Source of the DNA: Tridacna crocea
Lineage: Eukaryota; Mollusca; Bivalvia; Cardiida; Cardiidae
Direction: 5' to 3'
NCBI GenBank assembly: GCA_943736015.1
Contig: OX031063.1
Location: 1,655,001 to 1,719,000 of the forward strand
Length of the DNA: 64,000 nt
A program made the translations under genes and the position numbers. Below are positions 35,785 through 47,093 of the stretch, in pieces. How positions within the stretch are numbered: position 1 is the first letter of the stretch; each line of letters begins with the position of its first letter. The notes beneath the pieces are model-generated. The model was not told the origin of the DNA and made no database searches. It was given only the letters and a program-made list of their open reading frames with translations.

Positions 35785-36195
35785 AAAGAAGACTTTAGAA
35801 AACATTGTGGGAAAAAGAGAAAATGCTGGTAACCTTTTCCCGCAATGTTATCTACCCTTCACAAAACAACTTTCAAGTTTTCAGTAACTTTTATTTTTTC
35901 ATCTACAAATGCTTTCCATAAGGACAACCCTAACATGTTGTCGTTTGGTAATTAGTTAACTGTAACTGGAAGACAAAATTTTTATAGCTGGCCATAATTG
36001 AAAGATGTTGCAGACAACATAATAAATCTTCAAATTAGTTGAACTTGTATCAAAAGGGGTAGAAATTATTGTGTAAAACTAAGAAAATGCAGGTAACTTT
36101 TATTTTCTTCTTTTCTCACAATGATTTTCCTAGCTTTTTTTTTCTTTAGTGACCTAAAATGCAGGAATGAATGGTAATTGTTAAAAACTTCTCTT
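35785..36195 (+). repeat. Two degenerate hairpin-MITE copies
   Basis: Fragments at about 35785-35955 (GAAAACATTGTGGGAAAAAG; TTTCCCGCAATG; CGTTTGGTAATTAGTTAA) and 36055-36190. The hairpins are worn and the ends mostly lost. Confidence 0.55.
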
Positions 36196-36228
36196 CACCG
36201 TTACAGAAAAATCAGGCCTGTGGAGCGA

Positions 36229-36250
36229 TAGAGGCGCTCAAGCGCCTCTA
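36229..36250. other. Short perfect GC-rich hairpin
   Basis: TAGAGGCGCT - CA - AGCGCCTCTA, a 10-bp stem with a 2-base loop in AT-rich DNA, followed by a T run. Function unknown. Confidence 0.6.
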
Positions 36251-36302
36251 GTATTCTCTTTTTTTACACGACACAAAGGGGTGATTTTAGATACAAACCG
36301 TG

Positions 36303-36838
36303 TTAACCCTCAAGCGACCAAGCGCTTTTAATAACTGAAATGATCAAGTTAGGTCATTTAATACGGCGTGTGCTCTGTACAGGGATCACCATTATAAAAT
36401 GGCTGGTTGGTACTCTCTGTATTTAAGACAGGTATTGAAATCCTGTATTTAAGACAGGTATTTAAACCCTGTATTTAAGATAGGTATTTAAATAGATCTA
36501 ATGTAATATGCGTCTGCTAATAATACTTTTATTGCAAGAAATAGCCATGGTTCACTGTAATACAGTATAGAGTATTGATAGAAGTTGAACATTTGAATAG
36601 AATTTAAAAACCAATGTTGAAAATCCAATGTTTTTCCTCGGGGTCATTAATGACCCCACAAGAGTTTGTGATGTTTTCGCCACACCATTTGGCTGATTCC
36701 TGCAAAAAAGTATGAAAGTGTGCAGGATTAGTAGACTGATAAACTCGTGCTAGGAAAGAAAATGCGAATAAAAAGGATGGCACATTAGAGTATGTGGCTG
36801 GGGTCGTAAATGACCCCACACGGTCGCTTGAAGGTTAA
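36303..36838. mobile_element. piggyBac-like TTAA element, non-autonomous
   Basis: The left end TTAACCCTCAAGCGACC and right end GGTCGCTTGAAGGTTAA form inverted repeats flanked by TTAA, with element ends beginning CCC or CCT, as in piggyBac elements. Inside are the palindrome GGGGTCATTAATGACCCC (near 36640) and a second GGGGTCGTAAATGACCCC near the right end. A 72-codon minus ORF is not recognisable as transposase. It contains a 26-bp triplicate (36417-36494). Confidence 0.72.
36417..36494 (+). repeat. 26-bp tandem repeat, three copies
   Basis: CTGTATTTAAGACAGGTATT plus six bases, repeated three times with few differences, inside the TTAA element 36303-36838. Confidence 0.8.
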
Positions 36839-37545
36839 TAACAACGCAATCAAACTCATAAAATATCAGAGGTCGGTGACATAGAACAGCCACGCGTTAC
36901 AAACTATCTATATCGAATGGCATAGTTTTTGTCACGCTTCTGCGGCTATGGTTTATACAGCCAGATTCATGTATTATATGACAAAAATGCTTTGGGGATA
37001 ATTGAAATGAGATTAATTTCTACTTTGCAAAAAAAAAATAAATAAATATCCTTTGGTGGATGTGTTTCTGATTCCTTGAGAGCAACTTTGGCCGTCAAAA
37101 AATGTCATCTCTGGAAATGTCTTGGTCTATTGCCCGAACGTTCGGGTCAAAACTAATATTTGGAGTCCATATTCAATGTTCGTTATGCCACTTTTATTTT
37201 CATTGACTCTGAACATGTCAATCATTAACTGCAGAACAACCATTTTCATCATAAACGCATTGTTGTTTTCAGTTAGCTATTTTATTATCATGTATGTTAC
37301 AAGGATATTGCCTTTATTGCATGCTTCTTGCGTAAAGAAGGGATACTCATGCCATTAACGGCTCTACTCATGCCATTAACGGCGCACTGCGTGAGCAAGT
37401 TGAGAAATACAAGTCCATCTGGACGGTTTTTTTTTCCACAAGATGTCACTGATGATTAATTGTTGTACATATTTTCATAAATACGTTTAAAGGAAAATTC
37501 CTTTGCTTATCATGTGCATGCTGCAATATTTTGTACAAACTGATT

Positions 37546-37880
37546 TAGCTCAACAGAGCACGAATGGCTCAAGCTGACCTATAGTGATCAGTATTTGTCC
37601 GTTGGTCGTCAACTGGCCCTGCCCCGGAGGTCACAGGTTCAAACATAGGAACAGAGAAAAATAAAATAAAATTCTTCTTCTCTAAAACTAGAAGGCATAG
37701 AGCTTTGATATTTGGCATGTAGCAGTTCCTAGTGGACCTCTGCCAAGTTTGTTCATGTCATGCCCTTGGGTTCAAAACTTGCCCTGCCCCCGGAGGTCAC
37801 AAGTTGGTTTAAAGTTCATCACATAAACATAAGGAAAATACAGCTGTAGTGAGCACTCCAGGGCCATTGGCCCTCTTGTT
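37546..37880 (+). repeat. Dispersed repeat (AGCTCAACAGAGC head)
   Basis: Starts TTTAGCTCAACAGAGCACG. It contains one monomer of the type seen at 17911-18510 and ends GGGCCATTGGCCCTCTTGTT. Confidence 0.7.
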
Positions 37881-38322
37881 CTATTTTGTTACATATGATT
37901 ATCTAAAGCTTTTTTTTTCTTTGCCTTTGATTGCTTTATGTAGATATTATTTTGTTCAAAATCAATGTGTATAAATCAGAAATGTAAAAATTTACGAGGA
38001 TTATAACAGTGTTTTCTTACGTTAAAGACATTTTCCATGCATATTTCAATTGTTACGTGCAAAATACATTCATTCTTTGGCGCGTCAAATTTTGCCGTTT
38101 TTGTGTTAAGGATTGTGTCTATATAGTGATCATGATTTAATTGTTATACAAATGGATTTAAGGATATGGTACCTAAATGTGATTGGTGTAACACGGCATT
38201 TCATAGCCTAAAACTTACAGATTGGGCTAAGACTTGGATTATCCACAGTTAATCGGCCGAAAGAGGCTGGTCCCCCGCATTTGTCACTCCTAATGTGGGT
38301 CAGACTACGTTCTTACCTGCAA

Positions 38323-38750
38323 AGGTGGCCCTTCAGATCTTGGGACGAAAATTTTAAAAAGATGCAAAAAAATCATTCTTATACTCTCCAAGCCTTTTAA
38401 TTTGCCTTCATAAAACCCCAGTAGTCGAAAACCATCCGACCGCAGGAGAAATTAGAGATTTACTACGGCCCAGGTTGACACCAACGGGAGACACGTCTTA
38501 TTTTTAGATGATCAATTCGCTCATTTATATACTGGAATACACAGATAAAGTTGCTTTATTGATTTTTGGCGGGAAATCTAAAAATACCTTAAGAGGCTAC
38601 GTAGCCTTTTAAGGGAACACTATCATTTTTTTTTTTTTCTGTAATCTTATGAGTCTTACTTATTGATGATTTGTATTATTTTTTCATATAAATTTTAGTT
38701 GTATATATGTTTTTTAATTTGGTGAGATGTAAAAATTCTAAATACCCACC
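38323..38750 (-). mobile_element. TTAA-flanked inverted-repeat element, copy C (internally deleted)
   Basis: Reverse-oriented relative of copies A and B: AGGTGGCCCTTCAGATCTTG at the left and AATACCCACC-TTAA at the right. About 100 bp shorter than the others. The left flank GCAA is diverged from TTAA. Confidence 0.8.
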
Positions 38751-38881
38751 TTAAGGAGTAATTTTTGCGCTTGTTAGCTGTGCAATGCTTGAAAACAGAG
38801 ACTTTCTGATTTGAATCCAAAGTACGGACAATTCATTTCCGAATTTTGATCGTTGTGACAAGATTCATTCGACGGTGATTA

Positions 38882-39105
38882 ACCCTTTCCCACTGACAAA
38901 TTTTAGACTGTCCCAAACTCAATGTGTTTGCAGATGACAATTTTGTATTTGATGAGAATGGCAGAAAGCTTTCCGATAGCCCAAAAAACACCATGGGAAA
39001 AGGAGAAATTGCTCATTACGAGCAATTTCTCCTTTTCCCACAAAGACTTGTACTGCAGTGGTTTTGGAAGATTATTGTGCAAAATACTGGTTAAAGAAAA
39101 TCTCG
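38882..39105 (-). mobile_element. Hairpin MITE, reverse copy
   Basis: Left end TTAACCCTTTCCCACTGAC. Hairpin GGGAAAAGGAGAAATTGCTC / GAGCAATTTCTCCTTTTCCC centred near 39017. The right end is truncated. Confidence 0.7.
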
Positions 39106-39473
39106 GACTATAGTATACACTAACCGCCACGATAACTAAAATCTTGTTCAAAACGGCATTGAAATCATCATACAAACACACAATAAAACAAACAAATAGG
39201 CCTATTTCGGTGTGTTCACTTTGAAATAAACACCTGAGTTATTCTCCTTGATATTGTGTTGTTATCTGTCATATTCAAAATATTGTATGGGGAGGTGGGA
39301 TGAATGAATTTCATTGTAAAGCATTAGAACAATACCCATTATATCGTTTTTTTTTTCTTCCAAACCATATAAAATACAATTCTGTGATTTAACGACCTTT
39401 TTCTGTTTACGATACAACAGCATTTTTGACGTGTGCATGTGCAGAGCATATACAGACAAAAACTTAACCCATT

Positions 39474-39688
39474 AACACACAATCCCTACTTTTGACGCCC
39501 CTGAGAAAGATGCCTTTTGAAAACACTGTAGGAAAAGGATAAAATGCTGGTAGCATTTTCTCCTTTTCCTACAGTGTTTTCTACCGTTCCAAGATCAAAT
39601 TTCAATTTTTCAGTCACCTTTATTTTGTCCTCTGCAAATGCTTTCAAGTTGGACCAGTCTAAAATTTTGTTGTCTGGTAAAGAGTTAA
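39474..39688 (+). mobile_element. Hairpin MITE, complete copy
   Basis: TTAACCCATTAACACACAAT on the left; hairpin CACTGTAGGAAAAGGA / TCCTTTTCCTACAGTG; GTTGTCTGGTAAAGAGTTAA on the right. TTAA at both ends, 215 bp. Confidence 0.85.
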
Positions 39689-39719
39689 AGCAGTTTAGAA
39701 TTATGAAATATATCTTTTA

Positions 39720-40190
39720 TAGGGTAGAAAAATATTCTGGAAAAGGATAAAATGCAAATGTTTAGCATTTTCGACGTTTCTTACGATATTTTCAAAAGTT
39801 TTCTTGCTCGGGGTGGTTAAACCCCGGGGCTGTGTGGACATACATTTGAGACGTGAAAAATATTAAAGGGAAAAAATGCTTGTAACCTGCAATATTTTAC
39901 GTTTCCTATAATGTGAAAATATACTGCTGTCCGGTTCATTTTTCTTTTGTCTATTCCTACAGTATTATCAGATGTGTTCAGTCGATAAAACACGGAATTG
40001 TCATGGTAAAAAGTTATCAAATCATTCTGGCCAACAAATACTTTGTCGTTTGCAAATGTTCTAAAACTGTACATGTCAAAAATATTGTCTCAAATAGTGG
40101 AAATTTTCCTTAAAGGAGTAGAACAGTGATCGACAGGTATCATGCAATTTCTCATTTTTTCGCAAAATTTTCAAATGTCTCTCTTCTAAG
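39720..40190. repeat. Degenerate hairpin-MITE fragments
   Basis: Pieces with GGGTAGAAAAATATTCTGG and AAAATGCAAATG near 39720-39800, and CGTTTCCTATAATG near 39900. A fragment with CGCAAAATTTTCAAATG lies near 40140-40190. Confidence 0.45.
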
Positions 40191-40292
40191 TGTCCTCTTC
40201 TCGACAGACCAGATGAGTAACACAACTGACTAGATGCCGTCAAGACACACAACTTTTATGAAGACATACATTTGATTATCCCATTAGCAATA

Positions 40293-40600
40293 CAATTGAC
40301 TGATTAATTGTATGGTGTTTAACGCTGTTTTCAATATTATTTCAGTTATATCGCGGTGGCCAGTGCACCCATACATGGCCTAGAGTTTTTGTTACCAGCA
40401 CTCCGCACAATATTCTTTTTTCAAGCCGCTGGTTAATTTTCGACATAACCATCACCGACACAACGGTCAGCCGGAGGAATGAAGCATGACGCAATGACTA
40501 TCATCAATCCTCGAAATGAAATAGGCCAAGCCGGGGGATCCAACTCACGATCTCCTGTTCTCAAGTCCTGTCCGGTACCGGCTGAGCTACCGGGGCTCAG
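40293..40600 (-). mobile_element. tRNA-derived SINE with 9-bp target duplication
   Basis: On the minus strand it starts CTGAGCCCCGGTAGCTCAGC (A-box TAGCTCAGCCGG) and has a B-box-like GAGTTGGATCC about 50 bases on. It ends in an ATTAATCAGTCAATTG-type tail. TTAGCAATA flanks both sides (40284-40292, 40601-40609). The body carries AACACCAT and GCGATATAACTGAAATAAT-type sequence shared with other bivalve SINE remains here. Confidence 0.85.
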
Positions 40601-41770
40601 TTAGCAATATGAAATGTTAAACTATCCTATAACGAGGATAACTGATAAAAATTGAAACCCTTATTAATCATGCTTATTAAACGCTGCATCGAAATACCAT
40701 GTGTCCTCTTTAGTATGAATTGTTGCTTTGATTTCATTCATTTTTTATGGGGTCATCTTGGTTACATACAGCCGTTGTAATTAAATTTAACGCTCCTTTG
40801 CCTTAAAAAACTTAACACAAGAAAATTAAAGAAGTATCAAACATGGTGTGTGAATACCGTTACCATATTTTACACAAAGGAAAAGTTCCATTTTAGAAAA
40901 CAGAGATGACATGCCAAGAATAAGACAATCCCGTGGAGACGACCGATACACTATGATTGAAAAAGATATCGGACCTGTGACCTGGTGGTAGTGAGTTCGT
41001 TACCTGGTAAAGGCAAACTTTCTTTCTGGCGATTTTTGACCTCGCACTTCTGATACAAATGAGATAGAATTTAGTGACTTGGAAAGAAAGTGGTGTCAGT
41101 ACTAGTGTGTGTTCAGTCAATCAAAAGCCTCATTGGCTCGGGCGTCACTTTTCGAGGTGCCCACATTTTGCGAACACGCGACATTCCAAATCATCAATTA
41201 GAATTCCTGGACACTTTTAAATTCAATTGTTTCTGAATAAAATCTTTCAAGGACAAGGATGTTTACTCATCCCTATTGAAATGATTTGCAAATTACAATT
41301 GATTGCGACGCTTTGCTTTGGAACTGTGAATGAAACGGTAGGAAAAGAAGAAAGGCTAGTTACAGGCATTTACTCTTTTACCCGCAATGCTTTTTCATGT
41401 TGTCTCTCTAAGGGTTAAAAACCTGGCTAGTTTGGTAAGGGACAACCAGGAAAATCGCGTGATGAAAGAAAAAATGACTTATTAAATGGAACAGATACAT
41501 TTGAGAAAAAGAAAGAAAGTGACCTATGTTCAAAACCAAGATCATTAGTGTTTAAGGACGCAACGAAAATAATTCAGATATAGATTCAGGTAACATTTCT
41601 ATATATTTGTATCAAATTTGTTTGAATCTGTAGTTTATATTTGACCATATATGTTATCTACATTTGTACTCGTTTGACGTGAATTATATTATTTAGAAAA
41701 AAAATGTATGTTTCGTTAGTAACACCCTTGGTCATCTGTCGCTGTGTATGAATGTTTCCACCTATATCAA

Positions 41771-42357
41771 TTACAATTTCCTAGAAGACTTTGACTCCGC
41801 CCTATTTTGCCTTAATTTGTTTCTAATTTGCATAACTTCCTCAAGTGGAGGTAGAAAAACCACTAGAATGGTTGCTCCAAAGCACCAGTATTGAAATGTG
41901 CGAATCCAAATTTGAAATTGCTCCAGGGTAAGTACCTCAATACTAAGCACAACAGATGGAATCACGATTAAGACTAATATTAGATTTAAAGCTCCCCCAA
42001 CAACCGCAATGATCTTTGCTCTCTTAAAAATACGATCCATCGTATCCGAAGTTATGATAGGTCCGGCATCCACTACTTTGAGTTCCTCTTCGTACAGAAG
42101 ACGGAAGGGATTCAACGGATTATCAATATTGATGGTTTTAGCCCATTCCCGCTCCTCATCGTCTTTGCTTCTGATCTGGTGGATACAGAGAGATACAATT
42201 ACGTTTATGACACCGCTAGATATAAATCCACTCAGCATGGCGGACAGCAGAGGATAATCTTTTACAGTATTCACGAAGAAGTTAGCCAAGCCACCCTCGT
42301 ACATGGAACCACCAATAAGCATGGCTGCAATGGAACATGCTAGTCCGAGGATGCTAC
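41771..42357 (-). CDS. Urea/proton symporter DUR3-like, terminal exon
   Basis: A 587-bp last exon (acceptor TTATTCCACTAG, phase 1, stop TAA at 41773-41771) encoding about 194 residues. Order: one helix (SILGLACSIAAMLIGG), GGLANFFVNTVKDYPLL, a second helix (SGVINVIVSLCI), a cytoplasmic loop with EEREWAKTINIDNPLNPF, then the helix AKIIAVVGG ... VVLSI, VLTLEQFQIW, and the last helix GATILVVFLPPLEEV. The layout, NTxxxYPLL and the W-IDNPL loop fit the C-terminus of DUR3-type sodium/solute-symporter family proteins, which carry urea or related small solutes across membranes and are numerous in molluscs. Upstream exons should lie at higher coordinates on the minus strand; none was recognised, so it may be a fragment. 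Confidence 0.75.
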
Positions 42358-42399
42358 CTAGTGGAATAAAGAAGCTTAGAATGTAATAATATTTGGTGT

Positions 42400-43840
42400 T
42401 AGTGTACTTTTGATTTATTTGTATAATGTGCTAAGCCGTATGTTAATTTTCTTAGTTATACCACAGCGTCTAGTCCACCAACCCGTGCTTTTCTGATTTT
42501 TTTTCCAATTTATCCATTAATCTTTCAATCTTTCTACGGCACTGGTTGTTACCAGCATAAAGTGTCAAAACAATGTTGAACAATGAAAAAGGAATGCATC
42601 CTGTCGCAATGACTAACCTTGGTCCTTGAAAACAGTTTGGCCAAGTTTTGAATCGAGTTTGCTAACCTTTTTCAGCCCTATGGCTCATCAGTAGAGCCTC
42701 GAGGTTTAGCCCTTCAAGTTTATCACGAGAATTAAGTCGTTCCACATAATTTTGACCTTTTCAGGGCCATTGGCCGATACGAATATTTTGTGGATTGTAC
42801 CGTTTCTAAATTAGATTGGACAGAACGTGCAGTCTGATTTTGGATCTTTACTGTCAATTTGTCTAGCCAAACTAATTTGATAGAAATCAATCAAAGCTTC
42901 AGTAAATCGTATTTTTAGGTGTCAGTTGGCGACAAATCAATTTCAGGTGCGTATGTCGAAAATGCAACAATGAAGTCCAGACAATTTAAAAAAATGCTTG
43001 AAAGGAATACGCATGTATTGAAACAGCTTTAAAGATTTGAATTTTGAAATTGATGCTGTAGGTTGAAAAAACATCCCCAGGTTCAGTTCGGAACTGAATA
43101 CTATTGTATGAAACAATTCAAGCTTTGTATGGCTTTTACAGTGTTAAAATAATTACTGGTTAGTGTTTTTGCATTTTACTTGAGCGATTTTACTCGTCCG
43201 ATCGACACTAAATATGCAGCTCATGACATTGTTCATATTGGCATCCCCTTTTTTTGTTTTGCAGAATTTCCAAGGATCTACTTGGAAAAATTAATTTGCT
43301 ATTGTTATACACTATATTTTACTTTGTTATCAAAAGGACTCGCATGAAATCCACACTGTGCCTGGATGTACCTTGTATCATATTAAATAACGTTGTTTTG
43401 AGTATTAATTCGGTTACATGGCGGCGACCAATGCACCAGTCCAATCTTTACGCCAGTTTCTAATACCAATAATATGAAAATAGGCAAAGCCTAAACACGG
43501 GTGGAAAGGCAAAGCAAAATTACCTTTTTAGATTCTACACTTTAACAGCTATTTTTAAAATTCAAATACTGTATCACAAAAATATATATGTTATAATGAC
43601 TTGAAACTATTAGATCTAACACTAAAATGTTACAAATCATGATACTGCCAAAAGATTTCCATGTTGCAAACTGAAAACAACTTCCATTTTGCAAAATGAA
43701 AAATCAATTTGCATGGGATTTATATTTACATTATTTAAAAACAATTATTTTGTATAGATCAGTGTGATATCTTACTGTACTTCAAACGCCTCCTGCTTTA
43801 CAATTCATTTACTATTGAAAAAAAAAAAACAATTCCGCAC
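42400..43840. other. No gene recognised; a partial SINE near 43375-43500
   Basis: AT-rich DNA. TTCGGTTACATGGCGGCGAC near 43410 resembles the body of the SINE at 40293, without a tRNA head. The expected upstream DUR3-like exons were not seen here. Confidence 0.5.
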
Positions 43841-43842
43841 TA

Positions 43843-44085
43843 ACCTTTTACAAAATAACTAAATTTTAGACTGATCAAAACCAAAGCATTAACAGCTCTG
43901 AATTGAAAGCACTTGCAGATGACAGTTTCAGTGTGGCTCATAAAAAAGATTTTTTTTTCTTTGGTTGGGTACAAAACATTGTGGAAAAAGGAAACAATCC
44001 TGGTAACCAGCATTTTCTCCTTTTCCCACAATATTTTCAAAAGCCTTCTCTTTCAGGGGTGTTAAAAGTCATCATAGTGTGGTAA
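43843..44085 (-). mobile_element. Hairpin MITE, reverse copy, degenerate ends
   Basis: CTAACCTTTTACAAAATAAC at the left; hairpin CATTGTGGAAAAAGG / CCTTTTCCCACAAT; GTGTGGTAAAGTG at the right. It shares GACAGTTTCAGTGTGGCTCA with 55646-55860, so the two belong to one subfamily. Confidence 0.7.
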
Positions 44086-44820
44086 AGTGATATCATGTGG
44101 CTCCATTAACTTGCAGTAGAAAACATTGTTTGACAAGGAAAAGCACTGTTTAACCCTTTCCCAAACAACCAGATTTTGGACTTAACCAAAATGAGAAAGT
44201 CTGCAGAACAGAAATGAAATACACCACTCATGATACTTTTCTTTTTTTTATACATGAGAACTGTGATCATGTAAAACTGTATTTGGGTTACGACGAAACC
44301 TTTTGTTTTAGACTCACATGATAGCAATATTGTAAATTTGTCCTTTTAACCATCCATGTATATGTGCCTTCTAAAGTAAGTTACTTTTGAACCAGGACAC
44401 AATGTTTTCAGATACCTTCAAGGCTGTGCCAACACGGGACTTTGAGTCAAACAGACAAGGGCAAGGTTGAAAAAGTAATAGGACATGCTGAAGATAAAAA
44501 TTTATTAGCCAACTTTCTTTTTCTTTCATAGATTGCATTTTTTGTTCTTTAATAATACATAGAATTATGCAGACCAATTATTAGTTTAATTACCAGTTAT
44601 TATAGTTTAACTCATTACTGTATACACTGTACAGGTAAAATACAGAGCTACCACTCACAATGGGCTAAGATGCATCACAAACTAGATCTTTTAGCACGTG
44701 AGAAATAATCTGCAATGATTCTATTTGCATAAACGTTGGAAAAGGAGCAGTTGCTTTTGCAATTACATAACAAGTACCTCCTTTCGCAGCATTTTTACAA
44801 TATTCTATGATTCAAATCTC

Positions 44821-45031
44821 TTAACCCTTTAAGCAAAATCCCTAAGGAAGATGGCTTTTGAAAACATTTTGTGAAAAGAAGAAAATGCTGGTAATCAGCA
44901 TTTTCTCCTTTTCTTACAAATGTCTCTGCTCTTCCCAAAACCAATTCCAGTGTTGAGTTGAATTTATTTTGATGCTTGTAATTGGTTTCAATTTGAACAA
45001 AACTATAATTCTTCATATAGTAAAGAGCTAA
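44821..45031 (+). mobile_element. Hairpin MITE
   Basis: TTAACCCTTTAAGCAAAATC at the left; hairpin GAAAATGCTGGTAATCAGC / ATTTTCTCC; right end TAGTAAAGAGCTAA, one base from TTAA. Confidence 0.75.
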
Positions 45032-45109
45032 GCTATAATTGTGAAAAGAGTGATTTGCAACACAGCTAACAAAAGTATTTGTGAGAAAAGGGACTACAGT
45101 GTGTTCTTT

Positions 45110-45338
45110 TTAACCCATTACCACACAATCCCTACTTTTGATGCCCCTGGAAAAGATGCCTTTTGAAAACAATGTGGGAAAAGGAGAAAATGCTGGTAAC
45201 CAGCATTTTCTCCTTTTCCCACAATGTTTTCTACCCTTCACAAAACTAATTTCAAATTTTCAGTCACATACATTTTGTCGTCTGCAAATGCTTTTGATTT
45301 GGACAAGTCTAAAATTTTGTCATTTTGTAATGAGTTAA
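45110..45338 (+). mobile_element. Hairpin MITE, complete near-consensus copy
   Basis: TTAACCCATTACCACACAAT; long perfect hairpin of AATGTGGGAAAAGGAGAAAA and its complement around CTGGTAACCAG; right end TTTGTAATGAGTTAA. TTAA at both ends, 229 bp. Confidence 0.88.
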
Positions 45339-45372
45339 GCAAACGCTCCATTTATCATACAGTTTTTATTAG

Positions 45373-45518
45373 GGTTCTAAAAGAAGGTCCAATTTGAGCT
45401 GTCAGTATCACCAATAATACGGTTCTAAAAGAAGGTCCAATTCGAGCTGGCAGTATCACTAATTATATGGTTCTAAAAGAAGGTGGTCCAATTTGAGCTG
45501 TCAGTATCACCAATAATG
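45373..45518 (+). repeat. 48-bp tandem repeat, three copies
   Basis: GGTTCTAAAAGAAGGTCCAA ... CAGTATCACCAATAATAC starts at 45373, 45421 and 45469. The third has a 3-bp GGT insertion. Not a CRISPR: there are no spacers and the host is animal. Confidence 0.92.
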
Positions 45519-45879
45519 GTACTCTCTGGTAGTTGACTGGTTCTTTATCTAGCCTCCAGAATGTTCAAACTTGTAATTTTATGCAAGCACCTGAAAGAAA
45601 TAAAAATATTGAAATATTAGAGAAGCAGCATGTAATTGTGTAAAGCTCATGGTTGTCTCTGAGCTTCTCCTTATGTTTACCTGCTTACAGAAAAAAAAAA
45701 TTCTGGTATACATATATCTCATTAGATATTTCACATAAGTGAGCAGTATTCTACCTGCATTTTCAGAGATAAAGATTTCTTAACTTTTATTTTTCTTTTT
45801 ACTTTGGCCAAAGAAAAATCCGGTTAGACTGAATTTTCTAAATAAAAATGTCTGAGGCACATTTTTTCAAGGCATAGTT

Positions 45880-46130
45880 TATAATAAATGTATCGTTTGG
45901 CAAAAGAAACACTTTCCCAGGTGGCAAGATTTGCAAATATCCAAGTTGAAAGCATCTTTAGACGATAAATTCAAAAATGATACCAATGAGCTAAAATTCC
46001 TTAGTTTGAAAAAAAATTTGTGGTATGGAGAAATTTATAGTACTAAATGTTTTTCCTTTACCTACAATGTATTCAAAGACTTTCTTCCCCAGTGTCATTA
46101 AAACCAGGGATTGTTTGATGAAGGATTAAT
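45880..46130 (-). repeat. Worn hairpin-MITE copy
   Basis: GCAAATATCCAAGTTGAAAG and ACCAGGGATTGTTTGATGAAGG mark its two sides. The central hairpin is lost. Confidence 0.5.
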
Positions 46131-46348
46131 GCTTCTCTGTGATCCTTTTTACCAAACAAGTCATATCATGATTATGGATCCTTAAAACCAATTTTGTCTA
46201 ACAACTTAATAAATCAGATGGCAGAATGGTTCATTGACATGCTGAAAATAGACTAATAGCTTACCTGCTAGGTGTTTCAACCCAGTCAGCCTGCGAGGAC
46301 TGCACAGACTGTGCAGGCTGATCTTGGTGGATACTTTTAGCAGATGCA

Positions 46349-46552
46349 TTAACTCTTTATCACATAATCCCGACTTTTAACAACCCTGAGAAAGAAAGCC
46401 TTTTAAAACATTGTGGGAAAAGGAGAAAATGCTGGTAGTTTTCTACACATCCAACATCAATTTTCAATTTTTGATTCACATTTATTTTATTGTCTGCAAA
46501 TGCTCTCAATTTGGACTGATCCAAAATGTTACCGTTTGTAAGGGTTATCCCT
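46349..46552 (+). mobile_element. Hairpin MITE, hairpin half deleted
   Basis: TTAACTCTTTATCACATAAT, CATTGTGGGAAAAGGAGAAA, then GCTGGTAGTTTTCTAC: the second hairpin arm is deleted. It abuts the next MITE at about 46546. Confidence 0.72.
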
Positions 46553-46774
46553 TTTCCCAAAAAAGCCCTGTTTTTTATGTGTCTGCAGTAAAAGTCTTTT
46601 AAAAACACTGTGGAAAAAGGAGAAATTGCTGGTAACGAGCAATTTCTCCATTTCCCACAGTGATTTCTACCCTTTTTTGAGAACTTTCTGCCATTTTCTC
46701 AAAATCTAAAATTGTCGTCTGCAAACTCTTTCAGTCTGGAAGAATCCAAAACATGTCGGTTGGGAAAGGGTTAA
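46546..46774 (+). mobile_element. Hairpin MITE, abutting the previous one
   Basis: Left end TTATCCCTTTTCCC shared with the end of the previous copy; hairpin CACTGTGGAAAAAGGAGAAA / CATTTCCCACAGTG; right end GGTTGGGAAAGGGTTAA. Confidence 0.75.
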
Positions 46775-46865
46775 GCCCCCTTTTCAGATGAATAAGAAAT
46801 ACATGTACTGCCAAAAGCTAGAAGCTCAATGCATACTAGTATAAATTTAACTTTTCTACGCAAGT

Positions 46866-47093
46866 AGGTTTGTTTGAATGGTGTTTGACGCCGCTTTCAA
46901 CAGTATTTCAGTCATATAACGGCGACAGTTCACATGTTCATGTTTCCTGGGTTTTACCAGTACTAGGCTAAGCTCTGAAGTGTCTTGCCCAAGGAGACTC
47001 CTGTGAAAAAAACCCAGTGGAGCCAGCGAGGCTCGTACCTGGGACCTCCAGGTTACGAGTCCTGCACTTTACCACTGAGCCACACAGGACCCC
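46866..47093 (-). mobile_element. tRNA-derived SINE with 10-bp target duplication
   Basis: The minus strand begins GGGTCCTGTGTGGCTCAGTG (A-box GTGGCTCAGTGG) with B-box-like AGGTACGAGCC. CTACGCAAGT flanks both ends (46856-46865, 47094-47103). The tRNA head differs from the SINE at 40293, but the tail region GTGTTTGACGCCGCTTTCAA is related. Confidence 0.87.

Noticed and set aside
40540-40600. tRNA gene on the minus strand
   Set aside because: A- and B-box-like words are present but the cloverleaf is degenerate, and a SINE body with tail and target duplication follows.
45373-45518. CRISPR-like array
   Set aside because: The copies are contiguous without spacers, and the window is an animal genome.
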